NCBI GenBank assembly: GCA_942490705.1
Contig: CALNXY010000012.1
Span: 124,001 to 188,000 of the forward strand
DNA: 64,000 nucleotides
DNA from: JAGRCP01 sp942490705
GTDB lineage: Bacteria > Chloroflexota > Anaerolineae > Caldilineales > Caldilineaceae
Direction: 5' to 3'
Shown here piece by piece: positions 53,208 to 62,910 of the stretch. The notes under the pieces are model-generated. The model was given only the letters and a program-made list of their open reading frames with translations, was not told the origin of the DNA and ran no database searches. Both the position numbers and the translations under genes were made by a program. Within the stretch, counting starts at the first letter, position 1, and the number at the start of each line of letters is the position of its first letter.

Positions 53208-55839
53208 TCATGTGGAGAGTGATTCCCTGGACGAGGCCGTTGCCGTCTATGACAGCGCCATTGAATTGGCCCTGGCTACTGAGGATGCGGCCACCGCTGC
53301 TTCGCTTACTCAACGTCAGGGTGATCTCTTTGTCGAACTCGAGGACTATCCAACCGCCGAGGAGCGCTACCAAGCTGCCCTCGCGCTGCTGGCCGAGAGC
53401 GACCTGGCCGATCGGGCTGAGCTGTTGCAGAAGCTGGCTGCGATTTACGTAGAGGTGGACGAGCCGGCCAAAGCTATTGAGAGCTATCTCGCGGCTGCTG
53501 AATTGTGGGATGAACTGAAGGCGCCTCAATTTGGCTACCAGGCCTCTACCCAAGCCGCACGCTTGCAGGAGGATCTTGGTAACAACGAGGCTGCACAAGC
53601 AATTTATCGCGACCTTCTGGATGCCATCGACAGTGACGAAGAACCGGATCGGGCGGCGACGCTGTGGGCAGCCATCGGTCGCACAGCCCGCGCCCAGGAG
53701 GATTTTGCTGGATCGAATGAGGCATATGGCGAGGCGGTTGCGCTCTGGCAGGCAACAGATGCAGCCGAAAAGGTCGCTGAGGCGCTGGCGTTTATGGGGC
53801 TGAATCATGCCGATTTGGATGATTCGGACGCCGCTCTTGCCGCCTATGCGGAAGCCGTGGCGCTGGCCGTAGATGCCGGCAATGATGATTACGCGGCTGC
53901 AGTAACGCTGGCCGCGGCCGATTTGCAGCGCGAGTTGGGCGATGTTGGTGCAGCGTTGACCGCTTATGATCAGGCGCTTGCCTTTGCGCAGGCGGGGGAT
54001 GCGTCGCAGCGTGAGGTCGAGATACTCGCCAAGCTGGCGCAATTTGCCCGCGAGCGTGGCGAGTATGCTGCCTCAAACGAGGCCTATGAGAGCGCTATTG
54101 CTCTTTGGCGCGAAAATGACAATTTACGCGCGGCCGCTGAAGGACTCGCCTTTATGGGGCTGAATTATGCCGATGCCGGTGATGCGGCCCGCGCCGGCGA
54201 GTATTACGCTGAAGCCATCGCGCTGGCGGAAGAAGCGGGCGACACGGCCTATGCCAGTGCCGTGGCCATCGCGGCCGGCGATTTGCAGCGCGACCAGGAA
54301 GCCTATGCCGAAGCCGTCACAGCCTACGAAGAAGCCTTGCGTCTGGCACGCGCGGCGGATGACAATGCACGGGAAATCCAGGCTCTGGTCGCGCTTGCTG
54401 AAGCCACGCGTAACCGAGGCGACTATACGGCGTCGATTGCCGCCTACGAAGAAGCCGTAGCGCTCTGGCAGGCTGCCGGCGATCCAGCCGGAGCCGCACA
54501 GGGATTGGCCTATATTGGCCTCAATTATGATTCGCTGGGTCAGGCCCAAACGGCTCTGGAATACTATGTTGAAGCAGTTGACCTGGCCAAAGAGGCTGAG
54601 GATCTTGATTATGCCGTGGCCGTGTTGTTAGAAGCCGGCAAGTTGGCGGATGCGCGCGGCGGTGGACGGCAGGCACTGGATCTCTATGAAGAAGCCCGTG
54701 TCCTCGCTCAGGAATCTGGCAGCGCCACGCGCGAGGCTGATGTTTTGGCTCGGATTGCGGAGGCTGCCCGTCAAAACCAGGACTTTGCCACCTCCACCCA
54801 GGCTTTTCAAGACGCAATTGCGCTCTGGCAAGAGACAGACCAGGCCGAGCGCGTCGCGCCTGCGCTGGCTGCCATCGGTCAGAACTATGCCGAGCAGGAT
54901 TCCACAGAGCAGGCGCTTTCTTATTACCGCCAGGCTGTCCAGGCTGCTCAGCAAGCGGGCGACTCGGCCTATGCAGCGACCGTGCTGGACGGCATCGCCC
55001 GCTATCTCGATATCATCGGTCAGCCGGGCGAGGCTCAGGCTGCCTTTGCCGAAGCGGCTACCCAGTGGCGCCCTACGGACGCGGCGAAAGCCGTTACCTC
55101 TCTGCTCAGTGCAGGACAGATTTCCCAGCGCGTGGAAGACTATGCGTCCGCTGGCGACTACGCGGCCCAGGCCCAGGAGATTGCAGAAAGCAGCCGCAGT
55201 GCCGAAGCGCGTGTCAAGAGTTACATTGCGGTTGGCGATGCCGGTTGGCTCCAGGGCGCCCAGGACATCGGCTGGACAAACTACGAGCAGGCGCTGGGCA
55301 TCGCTCAGCAGAGCAACGATCGCGATCTGATCGCCACGACGCTGGATAAGCTGGCCAGCGCACACTACACGCTGCGCCATTATGAAGAAGCATTGGAGAC
55401 CTATGCCGAGTTGTTGGACGTAGCTGTCGCCGCCGGCGACACGGAGTTGGAAACCTACGTGCGCCAGCGCATGTGGCAGAGCTATCTGGCCACGCGCCAG
55501 TTTGGCGCGGCCGAGGCCATTGCCAATCGGGATAACGGCATTGACTCGCCCGCCAATGGCGCCAGCATTGCCGGTGTCGTTGCCGTCAAGGGGCTGGCCA
55601 ACGGTGACGACTTTGATAAGTGGCAACTTGATCTGCTCGTCAATGGCGAAGAAGACGACGCAACGTTCCTTGATTGGAGCGGTTCCCTGCCTTGGTGGAC
55701 AAGCGGTCGCGTCTGGGGCACGCTCACCGAATTGGATACGACCGACTATCCCAACGGCAGCCATAAGCTGCGGTTGCGCATTGTACGCCCTGGCGGCAAC
55801 TACGACGAACATTTCGCTGATATTGTCATCAGCAATTGA
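53179..55839 (+). CDS. TPR-repeat protein, main part in the shifted frame
   Basis: About 20 TPR-type units of roughly 40 residues, arranged as a higher-order repeat. Blocks containing NEAYGEAVALWQATD, AEALAFMGLNHADL, AAYAEAVALAVDAGNDDYAAAVTLAA, ALTAYDQALAFAQAGD recur four to five times with small changes. This suggests internal duplication of a unit of about 120 residues. It ends in a beta domain of about 100 residues (IDSPANGASIAGVVAVKG..FDKWQLDLLVNGEED..YPNGSHKLRLRIV). Exported by the signal peptide on the first frame; a protein-protein scaffold at the surface is inferred. No LPIV tail. Follows the three InlB genes on the same strand. Confidence 0.85.
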   Translation, partial: FTAYARSAASHVESDSLDEAVAVYDSAIELALATEDAATAASLTQRQGDLFVELEDYPTAEERYQAALALLAESDLADRAELLQKLAAIYVEVDEPAKAIESYLAAAELWDELKAPQFGYQASTQAARLQEDLGNNEAAQAIYRDLLDAIDSDEEPDRAATLWAAIGRTARAQEDFAGSNEAYGEAVALWQATDAAEKVAEALAFMGLNHADLDDSDAALAAYAEAVALAVDAGNDDYAAAVTLAAADLQRELGDVGAALTAYDQALAFAQAGDASQREVEILAKLAQFARERGEYAASNEAYESAIALWRENDNLRAAAEGLAFMGLNYADAGDAARAGEYYAEAIALAEEAGDTAYASAVAIAAGDLQRDQEAYAEAVTAYEEALRLARAADDNAREIQALVALAEATRNRGDYTASIAAYEEAVALWQAAGDPAGAAQGLAYIGLNYDSLGQAQTALEYYVEAVDLAKEAEDLDYAVAVLLEAGKLADARGGGRQALDLYEEARVLAQESGSATREADVLARIAEAARQNQDFATSTQAFQDAIALWQETDQAERVAPALAAIGQNYAEQDSTEQALSYYRQAVQAAQQAGDSAYAATVLDGIARYLDIIGQPGEAQAAFAEAATQWRPTDAAKAVTSLLSAGQISQRVEDYASAGDYAAQAQEIAESSRSAEARVKSYIAVGDAGWLQGAQDIGWTNYEQALGIAQQSNDRDLIATTLDKLASAHYTLRHYEEALETYAELLDVAVAAGDTELETYVRQRMWQSYLATRQFGAAEAIANRDNGIDSPANGASIAGVVAVKGLANGDDFDKWQLDLLVNGEEDDATFLDWSGSLPWWTSGRVWGTLTELDTTDYPNGSHKLRLRIVRPGGNYDEHFADIVISN

Positions 55840-55877
55840 CCCATTCAACTGCAACCTGACTGCGAGTATTGTTATTT

Positions 55878-57056
55878 ATGAGTGACGCATTGCATTGTAC
55901 CGTCTGTGGCGGCAACGAAGTTGCTGTCTTCGCCGAATTGCCCGGCGTGCCCGTCCTCTGCAACATCCTCTGGCCCACGGAGGAAGAGGCGAAGGCCGTG
56001 CACCGGGTGACTATTCGGCTGGCTTTCTGCGCCACCTGCGGTCATATTTATAATCCCGATTTTGACCTGTCGTTGATGGATTATAGCCAGGCCTACGAAA
56101 ATTCACTTCACTTTTCGCCCCGTTTCCAGCAATATGCCGAGGAGCTGGCCCAGGACTTGGTTAGGCGTCATGACCTGCATGGCAAGGAGATCATCGAGAT
56201 CGGCAGCGGCAAGGGCGATTTCTTGGAGATGCTGTGCGAGCTGGGCGACAACCGCGGCATTGGCTTTGACCCGAGCTATGTCGCCGGCGAGACCGCACGC
56301 TCCAAATCCGCGCAGATCGAGTTTGTGGAGGACTTCTACTCGGAAGCGTACACCGACCGCAGCGCGGACTTCATCTGCTGCCGTCATACGCTTGAGCATA
56401 TCGAAGATCCCATCGCCTTCATGCAGATGGTGCGCCGGACGATTGGCGAGCGGGACACGACTGTCTTTTTCGAAGTCCCCAACGGTCTTTTTACGCTGCA
56501 GGACATGGCGATCTGGGACATCATTTATGAGCACTGCTCCTATTTCACCCGTTATTCTCTGGCCTATCTCTTTGAGTCGTGCGGCTTTGAGGTGAGGGAC
56601 GTGCGTCCGACTTTTGGCGGTCAGTACTTGTGTATCGAGGCTCGCCCCAAGGATGACAACACGATTGTCACCGCTGAGACTTGGAACCGTCCCACCGAGA
56701 TTGCCGGCGACGTGGCTGAGTTTACCGCTCGCTACGCGGCCAAGGCGACAGCAGACCAGGCCTTACTCACACAGATGGCGAACGATGGGCAGCGGGTCGT
56801 CATCTGGGGCTCCGGCTCCAAAGGCATCACTTTTCTCAACATGCTGCCTGCTGCAGAGTCGATTGACTACGCGGTCGATATCAACCCACGCAAGCAAGGC
56901 ATGCACATTACCGGCACGGGCCAGCGCATCGTGGGCCCAGAGTTTTTGGCTGAGTACAGTCCTGATGCGGTCATCGTCATGAACCCGCTCTACATCGATG
57001 AGATCCGCCAGACGCTAGGCGAGATCGGCGTTGAACCGGCCATGCATCGCGCCTAG
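55878..57056 (+). CDS. SAM-dependent sugar C-methyltransferase-like protein (paralogue of 13308)
   Basis: 392 residues from ATG 55878. Zinc ribbon CTVCGG..AFCATCGHIYN, SAM loop IIEIGSGKGDFLEMLCELG, CCRHTLEHIEDP, DIIYEHCSYFTRYSLAYLFESCGF, and C-terminal VVIWGSGSKGITFLNML..YAVDINPRKQGMHITGTG. It matches the 13308 protein across its whole length, so one arose by duplication. It likely methylates a nucleotide sugar, perhaps a second position or a second sugar. The ribosome binding site is weak. Confidence 0.86.
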   Translation: MSDALHCTVCGGNEVAVFAELPGVPVLCNILWPTEEEAKAVHRVTIRLAFCATCGHIYNPDFDLSLMDYSQAYENSLHFSPRFQQYAEELAQDLVRRHDLHGKEIIEIGSGKGDFLEMLCELGDNRGIGFDPSYVAGETARSKSAQIEFVEDFYSEAYTDRSADFICCRHTLEHIEDPIAFMQMVRRTIGERDTTVFFEVPNGLFTLQDMAIWDIIYEHCSYFTRYSLAYLFESCGFEVRDVRPTFGGQYLCIEARPKDDNTIVTAETWNRPTEIAGDVAEFTARYAAKATADQALLTQMANDGQRVVIWGSGSKGITFLNMLPAAESIDYAVDINPRKQGMHITGTGQRIVGPEFLAEYSPDAVIVMNPLYIDEIRQTLGEIGVEPAMHRA

Positions 57057-57606
57057 GCTGCTCGATTGGATCGATAAAATTGCCATCAAGATTGAACGCT
57101 GATTAGACGGGCTGAGCGAATCTGCACAGATAATAGCAACAAGAATCAGTGTCAATCCGCTCAAGCCCGGTACATCCGCGTTCTATCTGGCAGCTGACGC
57201 TATTAAGACCCTAGTACAGGGCGGCTTAAGTTAGCCGATAGTTCATTGTACTCAAACCCCGTTTACGGGGTGCTGTTCCATAGCCCCGTGGCTTTAGCCC
57301 GGGGCGGGGGTCGGGCATCCCGAACAGTCAGGTCACCGGACGCCGCCCCGGGCTAAAGCCACGGGGCTACAGAGCAACGCCCGCTCAAGCGGGCTAGTAC
57401 ACGATGGCGCAACTGTGTCTATGGATTGGCAGGTCCGGCTACCCGCCGGACAAGGTCGCTAACCTCTGGATCTGTCCGGAAATTGAAGCTTTCGCGGGTA
57501 GCGTACTCTGCCCAACCACCGGATTACTTACGCCGCAACAGACTATATTTGCGCACTCTTATTTGGATGGGCCAGTGGCCTGCTTTTTCACGAAGGATGG
57601 AGTTCT
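57057..57606. other. Intergenic region rich in palindromes
   Basis: No gene is supported. It contains the 27-bp hairpin listed next, plus small hairpins ACCCCGTTTACGGGGT near 57257 and GCCCGCTCAAGCGGGC near 57379. The frame 57404-57610 overlaps the mutase start and has no family signal. Confidence 0.45.
57281..57369. repeat. Perfect 27-bp inverted repeat with 35-base loop
   Basis: Arms 57281-57307 and 57343-57369 (TAGCCCCGTGGCTTTAGCCC... ) are exact complements. The GGCTTTAGCCCGGGG core is of a type I recall as a dispersed palindrome in many genomes. There is no T-run, so it is classed as a repeat, not a terminator. Confidence 0.75.
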
Positions 57607-59088
57607 ATGAGCATTAAATTTGGTACCGATGGCTGGCGCGCCGTCATCAGTGATGAATTTACCTTTGCCAACGTGCGTTGCGTGGCCCAGGCAGTTGCCG
57701 ACCAGGCCAATGCCGATTGGGAAGCGTCGAACCAGGGCGGCGACCGACCGACCTTTGTGATCGGTTACGACACTCGCTTCCTCTCCGACCGCTATGCGGA
57801 CGCGGTGGCGGAAGTGCTGGCCGGGAATGAGATTGACGTCTGGTTGGCCCAGTCTGACGCGCCGACACCGCTGGTCAGCTATGCCATCGTCGACAAGCAG
57901 GCTGACGGTGGCGTCATGATCACAGCCAGCCACAACCCGCCGCGCTACAATGGCATCAAGCTGAAGTCAGCCCACGGCGGCTCGGCCACAGAATCCCATG
58001 TGCGGAAGGTCGAGGCCCGGGCCGTCAGTGAAAGCGCGCCTGCGCCGCGACGGATGGCGCTCAATGAGGCTGTCGAGCGCGGTCGCGTGCGACGCTTCGA
58101 TCCATTGCCCGCGTATCAAGCTCATCTCAAAACGCTCGTCAATTTTGACGTCATCCGTCGCGCCCATCTGCATGTGGCGGTTGACGCAATGTACGGCGCC
58201 GGCCGCGTCTACCTCAAGCGCTTGCTCGAGGATGCCGGCTGTCGTGTCACTGAATTGCGGGGCGAGATGAATCCGGGCTTCAATGGCATCTATCCTGAGC
58301 CGATTGAGCGCCATCTCCAGCCGCTCATGCTGGAGGTAACGACGGGCCACTTCCACGTGGGGCTGGCCACGGATGGCGATGCCGACCGGATCGGCGCGGT
58401 CGATCCCAGCGGTCGCTTTATCGATCCCCATTGCATTATGGCCCTCCTGCTCGAGCATCTGGTTCAGGATCGGGGACTTTTTGGCAGCGTGGTCAAAACC
58501 GTCAGCACAACCCAGATGCTCAATCGCCTGGCGGAACGCTATGATCTGCCCATTCACGAGACGCCGGTCGGCTTCAACCACATCAGCGACCTGATGCTGG
58601 CCGAGCCGGTGTTGATCGGCGGCGAAGAGAGCGGCGGTATCTCCATGCTGGGGCACATCCCCGAGGGAGACGGCATCCTGATGGGCATGCTGCTGGTCGA
58701 GATGATCGCCAGTCGCGGCAAGACACTGGCCACGATGCTCGATGAACTGATGGCCGCACCGGACGTCGGGCCTTTCCGCTACGCCCGCAATGACCAGGCC
58801 GTGGCGCCCTTCAGCAAGGCCGAACTGGTCGGCAATCTCATGGGCGCACTGCCGGCTGAGCTCGCGAATGTGACGCTGGACTACGCCAGCGATCGTGATG
58901 GCGTCAAGTATGTCCTGGTCGACAGCAGCTGGCTCCTGATCCGCCCCAGCGGCACCGAGCCTGTGCTGCGCGTCTATGCTGAAGCGCGTACCGAAGAGCA
59001 GGTGCAGGCGCTCCTCGCATTGGGCGGCGAGCTGGCCAATGCCCAGATCACGCGCATGAATGAGGGTCGCGCAGTCTCCGCCGATTGA
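57607..59088 (+). CDS. Phosphoglucomutase/phosphomannomutase (alpha-D-phosphohexomutase)
   Basis: 493 residues; ATG 57607 has GGAG 5 bases upstream. Interconverts hexose-6-phosphate and hexose-1-phosphate. Seen: KFGTDGWRAVI at the start, the phosphoserine loop MITASHNPPRYNGIKLK (Ser108), the metal loop ATDGDADRIG (Asp256, 258, 260), the sugar-binding GGEESGG (338-344) and the phosphate-binding RPSGTEPVLRVY near the end. All four active-site parts are intact. It would supply glucose-1-phosphate for the cytidylyltransferase and UDP-glucose for GalE. The hairpin at 59105-59156 follows directly. Confidence 0.94.
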   Translation: MSIKFGTDGWRAVISDEFTFANVRCVAQAVADQANADWEASNQGGDRPTFVIGYDTRFLSDRYADAVAEVLAGNEIDVWLAQSDAPTPLVSYAIVDKQADGGVMITASHNPPRYNGIKLKSAHGGSATESHVRKVEARAVSESAPAPRRMALNEAVERGRVRRFDPLPAYQAHLKTLVNFDVIRRAHLHVAVDAMYGAGRVYLKRLLEDAGCRVTELRGEMNPGFNGIYPEPIERHLQPLMLEVTTGHFHVGLATDGDADRIGAVDPSGRFIDPHCIMALLLEHLVQDRGLFGSVVKTVSTTQMLNRLAERYDLPIHETPVGFNHISDLMLAEPVLIGGEESGGISMLGHIPEGDGILMGMLLVEMIASRGKTLATMLDELMAAPDVGPFRYARNDQAVAPFSKAELVGNLMGALPAELANVTLDYASDRDGVKYVLVDSSWLLIRPSGTEPVLRVYAEARTEEQVQALLALGGELANAQITRMNEGRAVSAD

Positions 59089-59104
59089 CTGAGACGAATA
59101 AACG

Positions 59105-59156
59105 AGAATAGCAAAGGGGCCAATGGCAGATCTGCCGTTGGCCCCTTTGCTATTCT
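59105..59156. terminator. Long near-perfect hairpin between convergent genes
   Basis: A 25-bp stem (AGAATAGCAAAGGGGCCAA... one G-U pair) with a minimal loop centred on AGATCT. It lies 17 bases after the mutase stop and faces the giant minus-strand gene, so it probably serves as a bidirectional terminator. No long T-run. Confidence 0.6.
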
Positions 59157-59160
59157 GGAA

Positions 59161-59203
59161 CGCTCCCCTGAGGCTTGGTGCTTACCTGAGCCTCAGGGGA
59201 GCG
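59161..59203. terminator. Second hairpin between convergent genes
   Basis: A perfect 15-bp stem CGCTCCCCTGAGGCT (59161-59175 with 59189-59203), 13-base loop, 45 bases past the stop of the minus-strand gene. Probably the terminator of that gene, or a dispersed palindrome. Confidence 0.5.
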
Positions 59204-59247
59204 ATGTCAGGTAGTTGCCCCCACTCTGAAATCCGGCCGAGCCCAGA

Positions 59248-62028
59248 CTATTCAACCTTCTCCAGGACAAAATCATCGAAGAAAAGCGTATCACCTGGGC
59301 GGGCGCTGACCAGCCAGATACGCAGACGGGTGTCAGTCGCCGAGCCGGCGAAGCCTGTTGCCGTGAATTCCAGCTCATAGCGCTGCCAATCGCTTGTTAA
59401 CGCAATATTCGCGCTGAGCCCATAATTGGTATAGGGGGCGTTATCTTTCTGCACGTAAGCTTGCACCACCCGGTTGGCACTCGAACGGGCGGAGAAGGCC
59501 AGGCGATAGCGCGCACCGGCTTCCAGCCGAGCGCCCCGCTGATAGAGCTGTACGTTGCTGCCGGACTGGTTGATAACGACTGCTGCGGATTGGATGCACT
59601 GGGCAGGATCAATGTCCGTGATATCGAGCCGCCCGGAGCCATTGGTGTAGAAGAGCCAGTCGCTGGAGCCATCCTCAAAGCCGGGATTACGTAACAAATT
59701 CGTGGGCGCAACGTCACAGGCTGTGCCGCCGCCATCAGGCGTAGGCGTTGGCGCAGGCGGTGACGCATCGCCGGGGTTGACGGTGATGATCACTGTGTCG
59801 CGTCTGGTTGCGCCCCCGTCATCAGTGACGATGAGATCGACGGTGTGGACGCCCACAGGGAAGTCACCGCTGCTCTCCATCTGGTCGGCGATGGCGACGC
59901 CGGTGTCGCTGCGCCAACGGTATTGGACAATTTCGCCGTCGGGGTCAGAGCTGCCTGCGCCGGACAGGGCGACGATTTCACTACCGCTGCCGTCGCTGTC
60001 CGTCACGGTCACATCAGGGCCGGCGTCGGCAATGGGGCGCTGGTTGGGACCGTCCGGCGTGGCGGTGGGGTCGGGCGGTGGCGGTTGCGAATCCCCGTCG
60101 ATTCCCGCCGCAAAGTTCTGCTGAACTGCAGCACCGTCAAGTGCACGGCAGTAGATGGCTGCCAGATGGAGATCACCCAGCCAGTGGCGTGAATTGTCCC
60201 CTTCACCCGCCAGGTATAGGCGATAACCGGCATCCCAGTTGGTCAGATTGCCCCCTACCGTCCCGCTCTTCACCTGCGCGCCATCGACGAAGATCGCCAC
60301 GCCGCCATTGGCCTGTCGGGTATAGACCACGTGGGTCAGCGCTGGCTTGGCTGTTCCCGGATTCGTCGTAACCGATGGTGTCCCGTTGGCATCGGTCGCG
60401 GTGGTGCGCAAGCGGACATCGAAGAGATCGGTTGGACTGTTGCCCCAGAGCCCTTGCCCCAACATAAAGTTGCGCTGAGTCGGGTCGACAGAGAGTGAAA
60501 GCAGCCGCGCCGGTCCATTCTGAGTCACGTTGCGCGGAGTGATCCATGCTTCCAAGGTAATTTCATTGCTCGCTTGGCACGCGTTGATGATTTTGCTGGC
60601 CGGGCCCGAAGACGCCAGTAGCGTTGGTCCGTTGACGGCCAGACCGCCACCCGGTAACCAGGAGACTTGACTCGGATCGGCGATGGTGAGGTTGAGGGGC
60701 GAACCAACTGGCGCCACATCAACTGCCGTGGCGCCTGATCCGCTCTGGAAGGTGTAAAGGGCCACCAATCCATCACTTGTGCGTCCACCTCCGCCCGACG
60801 CAGCCGGCTGGACGGTGATGACCACGCTATCCGTGGCGGTTGCACCGTCGTCGTCGGTGACCGTTAGCGTCACGGTGTGCGTTCCCACTGGGAAGTCAAC
60901 CGTCGGCTTGACCTGCGCCGGGATAACGACACCGCTGTTGCTCTGCCAACTATAGGCACTGATGGCGCCATCGTCATCGCTGCTGCCGCTGCTGTCAAGG
61001 AGTACGGGCTCACTGCCGTTGCCATCCTGGTCCGTGATCGTTTGATTGCCGCCGGCGTTGGCTATCGGTGGCTCATTGCTTGGGACCTCGGTCGGCGCTT
61101 CGGTGGGCGCTTCGGTGGGCGTCTCTGTCGGCGTATCGGTAGGCGGCGGCGTGTCGGCCGGGTTGACGGTGACGATGATCGTGTCGCGCTTGCTTGCGCC
61201 GTCATCGTCGATGACGATGAGGTCGACGGTGTGGACGCCCACAGGGAAGTCGCCGCTGCTCTCCATCTGGTTGGCGATGGCAACGCCGGTGTCGCTGCGC
61301 CAGCGATACTGGACGATCTGACCATCGGGATCGGCGCTGCGTGCACCGGAAAGAGCGACGATTTCACTGCCGCTGCCGTCGGCGTCAGTGACGGTCACAT
61401 CAGGGCCGGCGTCGGCAATGGGACGCTGGTTGGGGCCGTCAGGCGTGGCGGTTGGGTCAGGCGGCGGCGGCGTGACAGTCGGCTCAGGCGGCGTCGGCGT
61501 GGCCGTGGGCACGGGCGGAGGTGTGTCGGCCCGTTCGATGACAAAGTCGTCGAAGTAGACGCTCTCCCCCGGATTGACGCTGACCAGCCAGGCGCGCAGG
61601 CGGGCGTCGGTGGTGACGCCGGAGAAGCCGGAGGCGGTGAACTCGAAGCTGAAGCGCTGCCAGCTCGGGCTGAGCGCGATGGACCGGCCGAAGCCAAAGC
61701 TGCCATAGGGCGCGCTGTCCTTGTGGAGGTAGAGTCCGATCGTGCGGTTGGTGCTGGCTCTGGCCGCAAAGGTCAGGCGATAGCGCACGCCTGCCTCCAG
61801 GCGGATGCCGCTTTGGGAGAGCTGAACGTTGCTGCCCCCGCGGCTGACCGCGACCTGCGCGGCCCGGCTGCACTGGGCCGGCTGGTTGGTTGTGGTCGAA
61901 TAGGCGGCGCTGCCGTTGGTGTAGAAGAACCACTCAGCCGTGCCCGCTTCAAAGCCGGGGTTGCGCACGACATTGGACGGGGCCGCCTCGCACGGACCGC
62001 TGCCGCCAGGCGTTTCGGTCGGCGCTTC
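59248..62028 (-). CDS. Giant modular secreted protein, C-terminal frame
   Basis: In order: a carbohydrate-binding-like sandwich (RNPGFEAGTAEWFFYTNGSAAYS..FVIERAD), a Pro/Thr linker, a PKD-like domain (PIADAGPDVTVTDADGSG..GARSADPDGQIVQYRW), a second PKD, a LamG-like concanavalin domain (GLVALYTFQSGSGATAVDV..LEAWITPRNVTQNGPARLLSL..GDLHLAAIYCRALDG), a third PKD, and a final sandwich (LLRNPGFEDGSSDWLFYTNGSG..FDDFVLEKVE). No LPIV tail. It joins the upstream frame at about 62028, where one base is missing in a PTETPTEAP linker. Domain types point to glycan binding outside the cell; LamG plus PKD is common in polysaccharide-active proteins, but no catalytic residues are recognised in the visible part. 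Confidence 0.83.
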   Translation of the reverse strand, partial: EAPTETPGGSGPCEAAPSNVVRNPGFEAGTAEWFFYTNGSAAYSTTTNQPAQCSRAAQVAVSRGGSNVQLSQSGIRLEAGVRYRLTFAARASTNRTIGLYLHKDSAPYGSFGFGRSIALSPSWQRFSFEFTASGFSGVTTDARLRAWLVSVNPGESVYFDDFVIERADTPPPVPTATPTPPEPTVTPPPPDPTATPDGPNQRPIADAGPDVTVTDADGSGSEIVALSGARSADPDGQIVQYRWRSDTGVAIANQMESSGDFPVGVHTVDLIVIDDDGASKRDTIIVTVNPADTPPPTDTPTETPTEAPTEAPTEVPSNEPPIANAGGNQTITDQDGNGSEPVLLDSSGSSDDDGAISAYSWQSNSGVVIPAQVKPTVDFPVGTHTVTLTVTDDDGATATDSVVITVQPAASGGGGRTSDGLVALYTFQSGSGATAVDVAPVGSPLNLTIADPSQVSWLPGGGLAVNGPTLLASSGPASKIINACQASNEITLEAWITPRNVTQNGPARLLSLSVDPTQRNFMLGQGLWGNSPTDLFDVRLRTTATDANGTPSVTTNPGTAKPALTHVVYTRQANGGVAIFVDGAQVKSGTVGGNLTNWDAGYRLYLAGEGDNSRHWLGDLHLAAIYCRALDGAAVQQNFAAGIDGDSQPPPPDPTATPDGPNQRPIADAGPDVTVTDSDGSGSEIVALSGAGSSDPDGEIVQYRWRSDTGVAIADQMESSGDFPVGVHTVDLIVTDDGGATRRDTVIITVNPGDASPPAPTPTPDGGGTACDVAPTNLLRNPGFEDGSSDWLFYTNGSGRLDITDIDPAQCIQSAAVVINQSGSNVQLYQRGARLEAGARYRLAFSARSSANRVVQAYVQKDNAPYTNYGLSANIALTSDWQRYELEFTATGFAGSATDTRLRIWLVSARPGDTLFFDDFVLEKVE

Positions 62029-62910
62029 GGTTCTGTGGGCGTCTCTGTCGGCGCATCGGTAGGCGGCGGCGTGTCGGCCGGGTTGACGGTGACGATGATC
62101 GTGTCGCGCTTGCTTGCACCGTCATCGTCAATGACGATGAGGTCGACGGTGTGGACGCCGACGGGGAAGTCACCGCTGCTCTCCATCTGGTTGGCGATGG
62201 CGACGCCGGTGTCGCTGCGCCAGCGATACTGAGCGATTTGGCCATCGGGATCGGAGCTGCGTGCACCGGAAAGAGCGACGATTTCACTGCCGCTGCCGTC
62301 GGCGTCAGTGACGGTCACATCAGGGCCGGCGTCGGCAATGGGGCGCTGGTTGGGGCCGTCAGGCGTGGAAGTTGGGTTCGGCGGCGTTGGCGTGGCCGTC
62401 GGCACAGGCGGAGGCGTGTCGGCCCGCTCGATGACAAAGTCATCGAAGTAGACGCTCTCCCCAGGATTGACGCTGACCAGCCAGGCGCGCAGGCGGGCGT
62501 CGGTGGTGACGCCGGAGAAGCCGGAGGCGGTGAACTCGAAGCTGAAGCGCTGCCAGCTCGGGCTGAGCGCGATGGACTGGCCGAAGCCAAAGCTGCCATA
62601 GGGCGCGCTGTCCTTGTGGAGGTAGAGTCCGATCGTGCGGTTGGTGCTGGCTCTGGCCGCAAAGGTCAGGCGATAGCGCACGCCTGCCTCCAGGCGGATG
62701 CCGCTTTGGGAGAGCTGAACGTTGCTGCCCCCGCGGCTGACCGCGACCTGCGCGGCCCGGCTGCACTGGGCCGGCTGGTTGGTTGTGGTCGAATAGGCGG
62801 CGCTGCCGTTGGTGTAGAAGAACCACTCAGCCGTGCCCGCTTCAAAGCCGGGGTTGCGCACGACATTGGACGGGGCCGCCTCACACGGACCGCTGCCGCC
62901 AGGCGGAGGC
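61481..62910. repeat. Internal duplication of about 0.9 kb in the giant gene
   Basis: The segment around 61500-62000 (sandwich domain) plus the adjoining PKD at 61160-61440 recurs at 62390-62900 and 62060-62350. The two copies are nearly identical at the base level, with scattered single differences only. This indicates a recent tandem domain duplication or gene-conversion. Confidence 0.8.

Noticed and set aside
57404..57610. 68-residue frame before the phosphohexomutase
   Set aside because: It overlaps the mutase start codon, follows a palindrome-rich spacer and has no homology signal.
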